64,000 nucleotides of DNA, from contig JADJCS010000002.1 of NCBI GenBank assembly GCA_016703105.1, forward strand, positions 310,001 to 374,000, in the 5' to 3' direction. The notes beneath the pieces were generated by a model. The model saw only the letters and a list, made by a program, of their open reading frames with translations. It did no database searches and was not told where the DNA came from. This document shows, in pieces, positions 26,745 to 35,249 of the stretch. Source of the stretch: Flavobacteriales bacterium (GTDB lineage Bacteria > Bacteroidota > Bacteroidia > Flavobacteriales_F > PHOS-HE28). Position numbers and translations under genes: made by a program. Within the stretch, counting starts at the first letter, position 1. Each line of letters opens with the position of its first letter.

Positions 26745-28730
26745 TCAATCTTCCGGCGCCGTCATGGACGCTCCCATCCTTCTGAGCGGCAACCGTTTCG
26801 GGTCGCCGATGAGCAGAGGCACATGTTCCACTACCGTGTCCGTGTGGTCGAGACCGAACGCGTTCTGATCGCTCAGGGCGAAGCGCTTCACTAGGAAGTA
26901 GGTGTCCAATAGCCATTCATCCTGGAAGTTCAGTTCGTTCTCCACGCTCAGGAAGCGCTCCAGGATCACATAGCGGATATCCGCATCGAAGTCGTGCCGT
27001 TTCAGGCTCTCGTATTTGCTGCTGAAGTCGAGTTCGCGGCATTCCGCCAGGTCTTGCACGATGCGCTTGAAGATCATATTGATCCTCGGTTGCACCCGGA
27101 ATCCCAGGTCCAGGTCCACGCGGATGATCTTATCGTCCACCAGTTCGTTCACCCGATAGTCCATCGTATAGGGCTCATCGGTCCAGTTCACATGCACGAA
27201 CCAGTAGATGTCCGCCCGTTTCGGCCTTCTGCGCAGGATCGAATCGAGCACCTTCCGTTCCACATGTCGCGCGTCGTTCGCCTTGGTCAGATAGACCAGA
27301 TGCGTCGCGAATTTTGGTACGTCGCGGTCGCGGCTCAGGTCGATGATGGCTTGGGCACTGTCCGTAAGGGGCTTGAAGTCGAGAAAACGGTTGGTGAGTT
27401 TGCGGGCCCGGTACCACATCAACATCATGTTCACCAGTCCGATCACTACCAGGAAGAAGGATAGCCGGTGCAGGATCTTCACGCTGTTCGCGGTGAAATA
27501 GGCCAGTTCCACTGTGGCGAAGACCGCGAGCACCAGAAAGACGAGCCCTATGGGCCAACGCCGAACATATCGCAACCAAAGCCCCATGAGCACCGTGGTC
27601 ATCGCCATCGCCAGGGAGATGAAGAAGCCGTAGATCGCCTCCATCTCACCGCTTTCGCGGAAGCTCAGCATGATCCCGACACAGCCCGCCCAAAGCAACC
27701 AATTCACACTGGGGATATAGATCTGCCCGCGCACGTCGCTGGGGAACTTGATGGCCACACGCGGCCAGAAGTTCATTGAGACGGCCTCGCTGATCAACGT
27801 GAACGAGCCAGTGATCAGGGCTTGGCTGGCGATGATCGCCGCGAAGGTGGCGATAATGACACCTGGCACCAGGAACCAGCCGGGCATCAAAGCATAGAAC
27901 GGATTGACACCGCTCAAGGTGCTCGTGCCGTTGTGAAGTAACCAGGCACCCTGACCCATATAGTTGATCACGAGCGCGGTCTTCACAAAGATCCAGCTGG
28001 TCTGGATGTTCTTCCGGCCGCAATGCCCCAGATCGCTGTACAGCGCTTCGGCGCCGGTAGTGCAGAGGAACACCGCTCCCAAAAGCCAGAAGCCGCTCGG
28101 GTAGTTCACCAGTAGATCGATGGCGTAGTGCGGGCTCAGGGCACGCAGAACATCGGGGTAGTGGCCTACCTGCACGATGCCGAGCACGAAAAGCATCGCG
28201 AACCAGACCAGCATGATCGGTCCGAACGTGCTGCCTACCACCTTGGTCCCAAAGCGCTGGAAGAAGAAAATGAGCGAGAGGATCGCGATAACGATACCGA
28301 CCGTTAGATCTCCACCAGGGGTGAACATATCTTCCAACCCCGGCACACCGGCCAGACCTTCGATCGCTGAACTGACCGAGATGGGGGGGGTGATGATGCC
28401 ATCGGCCAGCAACGTGGCCGCTCCTATCGTGGCGGGAACGAACACCCAAGGCGCATAGCGCCGCACAAGAGCGTACAGGGAAAAGATGCCGCCTTCCCCT
28501 TTGTTGTCCGCTCGGAGGGTGAGCAGAATGTACTTGAAGGTGGTCTGTATCGTCAGCGTCCAGAACACGCAACTGATGCCGCCCAAAACCAGCTGTTCGT
28601 CGATCGCCCGATCGCCGATGATGGCCTTCATCACATAGAGCGGTGATGTGCCGATGTCGCCGTAAATGATCCCGAGTGCTACCAGGAGACCAGCGGAACT
28701 GAGCCGGTGGTTGCGATGTGAAGAGCTCAT
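26745..28730 (-). CDS. kup: KUP-family potassium uptake protein
   Basis: A 661-residue K+/H+ symporter. The N-terminus has the family signature LGIIYGDIGTSPLYV followed by NKGEGGIFSLYALVRR, then about 12 membrane segments (to ~445) and a cytoplasmic domain. GDGIITPPIS-type sequence (LADGIITPPISVSSAIEG) marks the second signature. The frame extends 15 codons further up, but a perfect -7 box lies within that extension, so the ATG at 28730 (MSSSHRNHRL) is the better start. A run of eight C in the coding strand (28383-28390) stays in frame. It imports K+ using the proton gradient. Confidence 0.95.
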   Translation of the reverse strand: MSSSHRNHRLSSAGLLVALGIIYGDIGTSPLYVMKAIIGDRAIDEQLVLGGISCVFWTLTIQTTFKYILLTLRADNKGEGGIFSLYALVRRYAPWVFVPATIGAATLLADGIITPPISVSSAIEGLAGVPGLEDMFTPGGDLTVGIVIAILSLIFFFQRFGTKVVGSTFGPIMLVWFAMLFVLGIVQVGHYPDVLRALSPHYAIDLLVNYPSGFWLLGAVFLCTTGAEALYSDLGHCGRKNIQTSWIFVKTALVINYMGQGAWLLHNGTSTLSGVNPFYALMPGWFLVPGVIIATFAAIIASQALITGSFTLISEAVSMNFWPRVAIKFPSDVRGQIYIPSVNWLLWAGCVGIMLSFRESGEMEAIYGFFISLAMAMTTVLMGLWLRYVRRWPIGLVFLVLAVFATVELAYFTANSVKILHRLSFFLVVIGLVNMMLMWYRARKLTNRFLDFKPLTDSAQAIIDLSRDRDVPKFATHLVYLTKANDARHVERKVLDSILRRRPKRADIYWFVHVNWTDEPYTMDYRVNELVDDKIIRVDLDLGFRVQPRINMIFKRIVQDLAECRELDFSSKYESLKRHDFDADIRYVILERFLSVENELNFQDEWLLDTYFLVKRFALSDQNAFGLDHTDTVVEHVPLLIGDPKRLPLRRMGASMTAPED

Positions 28731-28744
28731 GACCGCGAGGGCGC

Positions 28745-28752
28745 CAAAAGTA
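28745..28752 (-). promoter_or_regulatory. Putative -7 box TACTTTTG for kup
   Basis: A perfect TAnnTTTG match on the minus strand, 14 nt before the ATG at 28730. It rules against the longer kup frame starting at 28775. Confidence 0.5.
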
Positions 28753-28825
28753 CCGTCTTCACAAGAGCTCGCCACATATTCGGAGAGGGGGCGCTTTCTC
28801 TGGTGGAAGTGAGTGGGCCCGGTTC

Positions 28826-30559
28826 CTAAGGAAGCTCTTCGCGTGGTGACGTCGTGTCCGTCACAACCTCCACGAAAAGTTCACCGGCCAGCTTCGCATC
28901 GTGGCCATAGATATCATCCCGGAAGTGGAGATACCCAAGTCCATCCACCCAGGCGGTGAAGTAGCCGATCACCACCGGTAATTTTGGACGGATGGGGACA
29001 CCGAGCTCGGTCCTGCGGTGCATCGCCTCGTCGATCTTCTCCGATGTCCAGGTCGTGTCGTTACGCAACAGGTATTGGGCCAGACGCTTCGGATCGCTCA
29101 ACCGGATGCATCCGTGGCTGAGCGCTCTTTTCTCCCGCGCGAAAGCGCCTTTGCTCGGTGTGTCGTGGAAATAGATGCTGAAGGTGTTCGGGAACAGGAA
29201 TTTCACCAGCCCCAGCGCATTGCTGGGACCGGGTTGTTGCATGATCCTCGGCAGGGTGCTGCTGCCGCCGGTGATCGTCATGTTCTTGGATGCCAGATAA
29301 CCCGGGTCCATTCGCAGGGCAGGCAGGATCTCGTTCCGTACAATGCTCGCAGGTACCGACCAGGTTGGGCTGAACACGATCCGGGAAAGGGAATCACTGA
29401 AGATCAACGTGCTCGTGGCCTGGGCACCCACGACCACATCCATGGCCCAGACCTCCGTATCGGCTTCGATCACATGGAGCCGGAACTCCGGGATGTTCAC
29501 GAGGAGCATGTTCGGCGAAGGCCGCTCCGGCACCCAGCGCAAGCGCTCCATGTTCACTAGCAGTGTGCGGATACGCTGGGCAATGGGAATGTTGATCTGT
29601 TCGATGAAGCCTTTGCCGACCACACCATCAGAAAGCAACCCGTGGCGCAATTGGAATCGTCGCACCGCTCGCTCCAGAGCGCTGTCCAATGCGAAGGGGG
29701 GGGCGCCAGGTGCCAAGTCGGACCACGCGAGATCGCCCAACAGGGCGAGCCGTGTCCGCAAGGGGAGCACAAGACTGTCCACATCACCGGGCTCCAACTT
29801 GCGCCGTTCGCCCAGATCGAGATGCGGGAGACGATCCATCCATTGGAGGCGGTGAAGTCCGGAAAGCTGCGCTTTCAACAGCGCGTATTGCGGATGGAGC
29901 GGTTCAATGGGAGAGAGGTCCATGCGGCCGGCCACCAACGAATCGATCAGTTGGTCCAGATCCTTCTTTCTCCGAGGGATGAACCATTCCAATTCGCGAA
30001 GGTCCCGCTGTATCAGACCGCTGTACTTGCGATCGCCGAATCGGAAGAACTGGGCTGTGAGCGATAGTTCGACGTGCCGGATAAACGTCTCGGTCAGGGG
30101 TATGGTGTCCAGTGGGTCAGAAATGCGTTCCACCAGCTGGTGCAAGGCGTCGTGCCCGAACGCGTTGCCCAGCATGCTGTCGTTGGCGGTCACCAGGTTC
30201 ATGAACGTGCCAGCGGCGGAAGAGAGCGAGTCGTTCAAGAACCACGCGTATTGGCCCCCGCGGCGCTTATAGAACTTGATGATCGAGGCCGAGTCGTTGT
30301 GGTATTCGGGGTGCTCCTCAAGGAATTGGAACAGCTCCAGTGTGTCCAGGGTGCGTACCGTGTATTTCTCGGCCGATTCGAAGACCGCGTTGACGGTCCG
30401 CGCCTGTTGCGCCTCTGTGGGCTTCGGCGGCGTGGGGCGGGAACACCCAACCGTGCCAAGGACACAAACGATCAGCGCGGTCTGTCGGTGGCGGCGGACC
30501 TGCCTGATCACGGCGAACGGTGTCTCAACGATGATGGACGTAGAGCAGCCCTCCGTCAC
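28826..30559 (-). CDS. L,D-transpeptidase, YcbB/LdtD-like
   Basis: A protein of up to 577 residues. A lipobox-like VGC at ~39 after a hydrophobic stretch suggests a lipoprotein. A GTG at 30511, 13 nt after the previous gene's stop, gives a normal signal peptide and is an alternative start. A scaffold domain (~50-300) leads to a peptidoglycan-binding-like helix repeat (RFQLRHGLLSDGVVG, ~315), then the YkuD catalytic domain with LVNIPEFRLHVIE, IYFHDTPSKGAF and the active-site SHGCIRLSDP (Cys nucleophile). These enzymes form 3-3 peptidoglycan crosslinks in the periplasm. Its start overlaps the YkuD_2-type gene upstream, so the pair is probably co-expressed. Confidence 0.9.
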   Translation of the reverse strand: MTEGCSTSIIVETPFAVIRQVRRHRQTALIVCVLGTVGCSRPTPPKPTEAQQARTVNAVFESAEKYTVRTLDTLELFQFLEEHPEYHNDSASIIKFYKRRGGQYAWFLNDSLSSAAGTFMNLVTANDSMLGNAFGHDALHQLVERISDPLDTIPLTETFIRHVELSLTAQFFRFGDRKYSGLIQRDLRELEWFIPRRKKDLDQLIDSLVAGRMDLSPIEPLHPQYALLKAQLSGLHRLQWMDRLPHLDLGERRKLEPGDVDSLVLPLRTRLALLGDLAWSDLAPGAPPFALDSALERAVRRFQLRHGLLSDGVVGKGFIEQINIPIAQRIRTLLVNMERLRWVPERPSPNMLLVNIPEFRLHVIEADTEVWAMDVVVGAQATSTLIFSDSLSRIVFSPTWSVPASIVRNEILPALRMDPGYLASKNMTITGGSSTLPRIMQQPGPSNALGLVKFLFPNTFSIYFHDTPSKGAFAREKRALSHGCIRLSDPKRLAQYLLRNDTTWTSEKIDEAMHRRTELGVPIRPKLPVVIGYFTAWVDGLGYLHFRDDIYGHDAKLAGELFVEVVTDTTSPREELP

Positions 30560-31163
30560 CCAAGAGTTGCACCATGTTGGTCATCTGCTCCTTCGGCACG
30601 GCCGGACAGCCCCAGCTGCGCCCCAGCCGTCCGTGCGCGGCGATGAACTCTTCGCTCACATAGTCCGCGCCATGCATGATGATCTCGCGTGCAAGTGCCT
30701 GGTCGTTCACTCCATGGTCCAATCCGTGCAGGAGCAAGGCCTGCCCATGTTTCGGGCTGACGATCTGCGCGCCCACGCGATAGAGGCCCAAACTCGTTTG
30801 GTGCGAGCCTTCCCTATTGCTGAAGTGTTCGGCCATCAGGTCGCCCGTGCCCTGGCCGTGCGCGACCAAGGTGCGCATCACCACCACACGTGCGTCGAGG
30901 TCGATCACGGTAAGGCGTGGCTCGGTGCTGGGCCGGGTCATGTCCGCGATGGCCAACATGCGGCCACCTGTCTTTCGGTCTTTTACGGCGTTGTACACCG
31001 CGCTGAACTCCTCTTGCGCCATGTCATCCGCCAGTCCAAGATCCATGTAGAGCAGGTCTGCTTCGCTAAGCGCCGGGTTCGAACTCAGCGGCACCGCTGC
31101 GGCCAAAGCTTCCACTGGGGTGGCGGATACGAACAGGGCCAGAAGTGTGGGGATAAGTACCAT
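30525..31163 (-). CDS. Murein L,D-transpeptidase catalytic domain protein (YkuD_2 type)
   Basis: A 212-residue exported protein (signal peptide 1-~20). It has LLYMDLGLADDMAQEEF at the mature start, TVIDLDARVVVMRTLVAHG, the conserved IIMHGADYV and the catalytic GRSWGCPAVP with Cys. This matches the YkuD_2 family, which is distinct in sequence from the YcbB-type enzyme encoded just downstream. It probably acts on peptidoglycan tetrapeptides in the periplasm, as a transpeptidase or carboxypeptidase. Two unlike L,D-transpeptidase-fold enzymes in one transcript suggest paired or sequential action; this is inference. Confidence 0.88.
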   Translation of the reverse strand: MVLIPTLLALFVSATPVEALAAAVPLSSNPALSEADLLYMDLGLADDMAQEEFSAVYNAVKDRKTGGRMLAIADMTRPSTEPRLTVIDLDARVVVMRTLVAHGQGTGDLMAEHFSNREGSHQTSLGLYRVGAQIVSPKHGQALLLHGLDHGVNDQALAREIIMHGADYVSEEFIAAHGRLGRSWGCPAVPKEQMTNMVQLLGDGGLLYVHHR

Positions 31164-31252
31164 CGGTCGCTTTACTGGGCGTGAATCTAACGATCGCTCG
31201 ATGCCGATCCGTTCAACGATCGAGCTTCTGGTCGGTTACGATGAGCGGCCGG

Positions 31253-32410
31253 TCACTTAACGCGATCGACGAGACGCTCAAAGGACTCGGTGAACGTGCT
31301 CCATTGGTAGCGCTTCCGAGCGTCGCGAAGCCCCGGTCGCATGTCGATCCGCTCTCGCAAAAAGCGGATCACACGGTCCGCCAAGGCGGCCTTGTTCCCT
31401 GCGGGCACCACATGGCCGGTCCGTCCTTCGATCACCACTTCGGCCAGTCCGCCCACATCGGTTACGATACACGGCAGTTCGAAATGATGCGCGATCTGCA
31501 CGATGCCGCTCTGTGTAGCGCTGCGGTATGGAAGCACCAAAACCTCCGAAGCACTGAAGAAGGTCGCGATCCGTTCGCTCGCGATGTACCCGAGATGCAG
31601 GTGTATCCGGTCGGCGGTTCCGCTCGTCCTTGCCTGCTCTCGCAGTTCGGCTTCGCCATGATAACATTCACCGGCCACTACCAAATGCACGTCCGGATCA
31701 GCAGCAGCGATCTTCGGGAAGGCTTCGAGCAATTGGTCCAGCCCTTTGTAGGGACGGATGAAGCCAAAGAAGAGCAGGACCCGTGCCCCTGGCGGTAGAC
31801 CTAGTTCAGTTCGCGCCTGGACCGGGTCCATCGCCGCTCCGAACCGATCGTATATGGGATGTGGCGAGCAGGTCACCGGAAGCGCGGGATAGGCTTGTCG
31901 GACCTGCGCCTCTACGACCGAAGAAAGTACCATGCACCCGTCCGCCACGCGGAAAGCCAGACGTCGCAAAAGTGTTTCGCCCAGGCGTTGTTCATGTGGA
32001 ATGAAATTATCGACCAGGTAGATCACCTTCGGCCGCCGACCACGCTTCACCAAGCGAACAATAGACCAATAACAAGGGGCGAAGAACCCGATCCAATAGC
32101 GAAGAATGACAACGTCGGGTGCTTGACGACGGATCCGCTTCGCGGTACGGAACCAGGAGATCGGTCCTATGGAATCCACCAGAGGTTCGGCTTCGACAGC
32201 AGGCGTTCCGATCGGCGCGCCTTCCTCCTTCTGTGTGCGTCCGGGGAAGAGCAGGGCCGGGTATTGCCGGGTAAAGGTGATGGCTCTTACTTGATGACCA
32301 CGTGCGAGCAACTCCTCTGCGAAGCGGTCGTTGAAATGCGCGATGCCCCCCCGGAAGGGTGGGAAAGTGCTCAAGAACGTGATCCGCACTGTTGCTCTGC
32401 TTCGGCACAA
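31253..32410 (-). CDS. Glycosyltransferase, GT4 family
   Basis: A 385-residue GT-B enzyme. The N-terminal glycine-rich loop FPPFRGGIAHFNDRFAEEL is the acceptor-side motif of GT4. The C-terminal domain has VLLFFGFIRPYKGLDQLLEA, VVAGECY, SEVLVLPYRSATQSGIVQIA and PCIVTDVGGLAEVV (the E-x7-E type donor site). The start is ATG at 32410; an internal GTG 8 codons later (at the strand beginning RITFLSTF) is also possible. No other polysaccharide genes adjoin it, so the acceptor is unknown. Confidence 0.9.
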   Translation of the reverse strand: MCRSRATVRITFLSTFPPFRGGIAHFNDRFAEELLARGHQVRAITFTRQYPALLFPGRTQKEEGAPIGTPAVEAEPLVDSIGPISWFRTAKRIRRQAPDVVILRYWIGFFAPCYWSIVRLVKRGRRPKVIYLVDNFIPHEQRLGETLLRRLAFRVADGCMVLSSVVEAQVRQAYPALPVTCSPHPIYDRFGAAMDPVQARTELGLPPGARVLLFFGFIRPYKGLDQLLEAFPKIAAADPDVHLVVAGECYHGEAELREQARTSGTADRIHLHLGYIASERIATFFSASEVLVLPYRSATQSGIVQIAHHFELPCIVTDVGGLAEVVIEGRTGHVVPAGNKAALADRVIRFLRERIDMRPGLRDARKRYQWSTFTESFERLVDRVK

Positions 32411-32464
32411 AGATGGCGGAAGCTGGCACGCCCGTCACCCGATCCTCGCCGCAGGCCAGGACCC

Positions 32465-32472
32465 TACCTTTG
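32465..32472 (+). promoter_or_regulatory. Putative -7 box TACCTTTG upstream of the YwqK-like gene
   Basis: A perfect TAnnTTTG match 10 nt before the ATG at 32483. It probably drives the whole plus-strand run to at least 37518. Confidence 0.5.
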
Positions 32473-32482
32473 CGGGCTATCC

Positions 32483-33484
32483 ATGCGACACCTTTTCGTA
32501 CTCCTTTTCGGGCTGAGCGCCGTTTTCGCGGAGGCGCAACCCACGGCCAATTCCATCGACGCCAAGGGACTGAAGCAAGGGGTCTGGAGCCGCACCTGGG
32601 CGGACAGCGAGCAGGTGCGCTACACCGGTCAGTTCAAGGATGACAGGCCGGTGGGCCGGTTTACCTACTTCAGCACAGAAGGACTCGTGGAGAGCATTGT
32701 GGACCATTATCCGGACGGTTCAGGCGCCCACGCCCGTCATTTCCATCCGAACGGTCGAATTATGGCCGAGGGACGCTATGTAGGGCAGGCCAAAGACAGT
32801 ATCTGGGTCTACTTGGACGATATCGGTATCCGTCGCACCCAGGAGCACTGGAATAAAGGCCACAAGCACGGGGAGCAGGTCTCCTACTTCGAGGATGGCA
32901 CGATCTCCGAGCGGATCACTTTCGCGAACGGTGAGCAAGAAGGTGTTCATGAGCAGTTCTTCCCGGGCGGCCAACTGAAGCATCGCGGCATTTATGCGAA
33001 TGGTGCCGGTGATGGAACAATGACCTGGTATTATCCCGATGGCAAGAAGGAGGTGGAAGGCCGGATGGTGACCGGTGAGCGCGATGGTATCTGGTACCAC
33101 TTCAATTCCGACGGTAGTGTGCGGATCCAGATGGTGTACGATCACGGTATTTATATGAAGGACAAAAAGGAGAACGGTGTCTTCAAGGAGTACTGCGAAG
33201 ACGAGCAACTGCGCAGCGAACACACCTGGAAGCAAGGGAAGCTCAATGGTCCGTTCACCGAGTACTACTGCAACGGGACCTGGGTGGACGAACCTCTTCC
33301 TGTCGACCAGTTCGGAACCGGGCAAGGTGAGACCCAACGCGTACTAAAGGGTCAGTGGAAGAAGCGTGAAGGCACCTACCGCAATGGCGTGCTCCATGGC
33401 TTGGTGATCGACTACGGTGAGACCGGCAGCGCCAAGAGCAGAGTGGAATACGTCGACGGAACTCCACTGACCACATCGCCATGA
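32483..33484 (+). CDS. Exported YwqK/MORN-like repeat protein
   Basis: A 333-residue protein with a signal peptide (1-~19, AVFAEAQ) and at least eight degenerate repeats of about 23 residues built around G-x-W/M-x-x-Y/F-x-x-x-G (for example KQGVWSRTW, PVGRFTYFSTEG, GDGTMTWYYPDGKKEVEG, RDGIWYHFNSDG). These MORN-like beta-hairpin repeats define the YwqK family, sometimes labelled antitoxin from a Bacillus toxin pair. In Bacteroidota such proteins are exported and no toxin gene is adjacent, so an antitoxin role is not supported. The stop overlaps the mnmA start by 4 nt (ATGA). Confidence 0.85.
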   Translation: MRHLFVLLFGLSAVFAEAQPTANSIDAKGLKQGVWSRTWADSEQVRYTGQFKDDRPVGRFTYFSTEGLVESIVDHYPDGSGAHARHFHPNGRIMAEGRYVGQAKDSIWVYLDDIGIRRTQEHWNKGHKHGEQVSYFEDGTISERITFANGEQEGVHEQFFPGGQLKHRGIYANGAGDGTMTWYYPDGKKEVEGRMVTGERDGIWYHFNSDGSVRIQMVYDHGIYMKDKKENGVFKEYCEDEQLRSEHTWKQGKLNGPFTEYYCNGTWVDEPLPVDQFGTGQGETQRVLKGQWKKREGTYRNGVLHGLVIDYGETGSAKSRVEYVDGTPLTTSP

Positions 33485-34572
33485 GCAAGCACGGGCGTGT
33501 ACTGGTGGCCATGAGCGGCGGGGTGGATAGTTCCGTGACCGCCCTCATGATGCACGAACAGGGCTACGAGGTGATCGGTGTCACCATGAAGACCTGGGAC
33601 TATGCCGCTGCCGGTGGTGGCAAGCGCCTCACCGGTTGCTGTGACCTGGACAGCATCCACGATGCACGGAACCTTGCGGTCACGCTCGGGTTCAACCACA
33701 TCATTCTGGACATCCGGGATGAGTTCGGGGACGCCATCATCGGGAACTTCGTGGGTGAGTACATGGCCGGGCGTACGCCGAACCCATGTGTGCTCTGCAA
33801 TACCTTCATCAAGTGGGACGCTTTGCTTAAAAGGGCCGATATGCTCGATTGCGAGCTGATCGCCACAGGACACTACGCGAAAGTGCGGGATGAGCTAGGA
33901 CGTTGGGTCGTGTCGAAAGGCCTTGACCCCGGGAAGGACCAGAGCTACGTGCTTTGGGGATTGACCCAGGAGAGTCTGGCGCGCACGCGTTTTCCCATCG
34001 GGGGCTTCCATAAGCGGGAGATCCGCCAACGCGCCGTGGACAGCGGTTTTCCTGAGTTGGCGAAGAAGAGCGAGAGCTATGAGATCTGCTTCATCCCGGA
34101 TAACGACTACCGGGGCTTTCTGAAGCGTAAAGAACCCGAAGCCACCGCGAAACTGGCCCAGGGGAGGTTGGTGAGCACCCACGGGGAGGTTCTCGGTGAG
34201 CACGATGGCTATCCGTTCTTCACCATCGGACAACGCAAGGGACTGGGCATCGCCGTGGGTGAACCGCTCTATGTCACGGAGATCGTCCCGGAGACCAATA
34301 CCGTGGTCCTAGGGGCCAAGGAGGACCTGGTGCGCACCACCATGCGGGTACGCCGCCCGAACTTCCAGAAGATCCCTGCGTTGCAAGGCGAGATCCACGC
34401 CGTGACCAAGATCCGCTATAAGGACAAAGGCACTCCCAGCTCTCTCACCATGGACGGCGAGCGCGTAGCGGTGGAATTTCTTGCCCCGGTGGCAGGCATC
34501 GCACCCGGGCAGAGCGCCGTCTTCTATGATGGGGAGGATGTGCTCGGAGGTGGGTTCATCGATCGCGGATGA
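33481..34572 (+). CDS. mnmA: tRNA 2-thiouridine(34) synthase MnmA
   Basis: A 363-residue tRNA thiolase that adds the 2-thio group to U34 in the Glu, Gln and Lys tRNAs. The PP-loop SGGVDSS lies at ~12-18. NPCVLCNTFIKW has the first catalytic-type Cys and the YEICFIPDN block has the second (Cys in EICF). FTIGQRKGLGIAVGEPLYV marks the central domain. Length is standard. It overlaps both neighbours by 4 nt (ATGA junctions at 33481 and 34569), indicating tight translational coupling. Confidence 0.96.
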   Translation: MSKHGRVLVAMSGGVDSSVTALMMHEQGYEVIGVTMKTWDYAAAGGGKRLTGCCDLDSIHDARNLAVTLGFNHIILDIRDEFGDAIIGNFVGEYMAGRTPNPCVLCNTFIKWDALLKRADMLDCELIATGHYAKVRDELGRWVVSKGLDPGKDQSYVLWGLTQESLARTRFPIGGFHKREIRQRAVDSGFPELAKKSESYEICFIPDNDYRGFLKRKEPEATAKLAQGRLVSTHGEVLGEHDGYPFFTIGQRKGLGIAVGEPLYVTEIVPETNTVVLGAKEDLVRTTMRVRRPNFQKIPALQGEIHAVTKIRYKDKGTPSSLTMDGERVAVEFLAPVAGIAPGQSAVFYDGEDVLGGGFIDRG

Positions 34573-35249
34573 TGCGCAACGAGAAACATATACGCCTGGG
34601 GCTCTTTGCCACCTTGTGCCTGGCGATCCTAGCAGGATGTAAAAAGGACGACCCGATCGTGGTCGACATGGGCTATGGCTACTTCCCCACAGAGGTGGGA
34701 CGCTGGATCGAATACCGGGTGGACTCCTCATGGATCAATGAGGAGAACAATACATCGGGGTCGCGCAGTTACCGTCTGCGCGAGGTGATCGGTTCCGCCT
34801 ACATCGACCCCGCAGGTCGTCAGGCACAGCGCATAGAGCGATCCGTCTGGGACAGCCTTGGCGGCTTTTGGCGCATACGTGATGTATGGACCCAAACACG
34901 CAACGCCGCCGCCGCCGAACGCACCGAAGAGGACCGCCGCTACTTGAAGTTGTCGTTCGCGGTGAAGGCGGATGAGCGCTGGAACCTGAACGTGTACAAC
35001 AACCAGGAAGATCTGGAGGTCGGCTTTGAGGAGGTGCACGTTCCATGGAGCATGAACAGCTTATCGTTCGATAGCACGGTCGTTGTCGCGAGCGACTATC
35101 CCAACAACTTTGTGGATACCTTGATCTATCGGGAACGCTATGCCAAGCACATCGGTTTGATCGAACGTTCGGTCGACAGTTCTGAGACCCAGAACGGGTT
35201 GACGGAAGGAACCTATTTCCGTCAGGTGATCCTCGCCTATGGGCAATGA
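34569..35249 (+). CDS. Predicted lipoprotein of unknown function
   Basis: A 226-residue protein with a signal peptide and a lipobox LAGC (Cys at ~23) followed by KKDD. The mature part begins YGYFPTEVGRWIEYRVDSSW, a pattern common to Bacteroidota lipoproteins of about 200-250 residues with a beta-rich fold, and ends TEGTYFRQVILAYGQ. I do not recognise a named family. It is coupled to mnmA (ATGA) and overlaps the subtilase gene by 11 nt. Confidence 0.82.
   Translation: MMRNEKHIRLGLFATLCLAILAGCKKDDPIVVDMGYGYFPTEVGRWIEYRVDSSWINEENNTSGSRSYRLREVIGSAYIDPAGRQAQRIERSVWDSLGGFWRIRDVWTQTRNAAAAERTEEDRRYLKLSFAVKADERWNLNVYNNQEDLEVGFEEVHVPWSMNSLSFDSTVVVASDYPNNFVDTLIYRERYAKHIGLIERSVDSSETQNGLTEGTYFRQVILAYGQ

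Noticed and set aside
28383..29703. Runs of eight G in kup (28383-28390) and the YcbB-like gene (29696-29703) as possible phase-variable switches
   Set aside because: Both encode Pro-Pro in conserved positions and keep the frames open, unlike the tract at 14073-14162.
32483..33484. YwqK-like gene as the antitoxin of a toxin-antitoxin pair
   Set aside because: The protein has a signal peptide and the neighbour is mnmA; no toxin-like gene is near.
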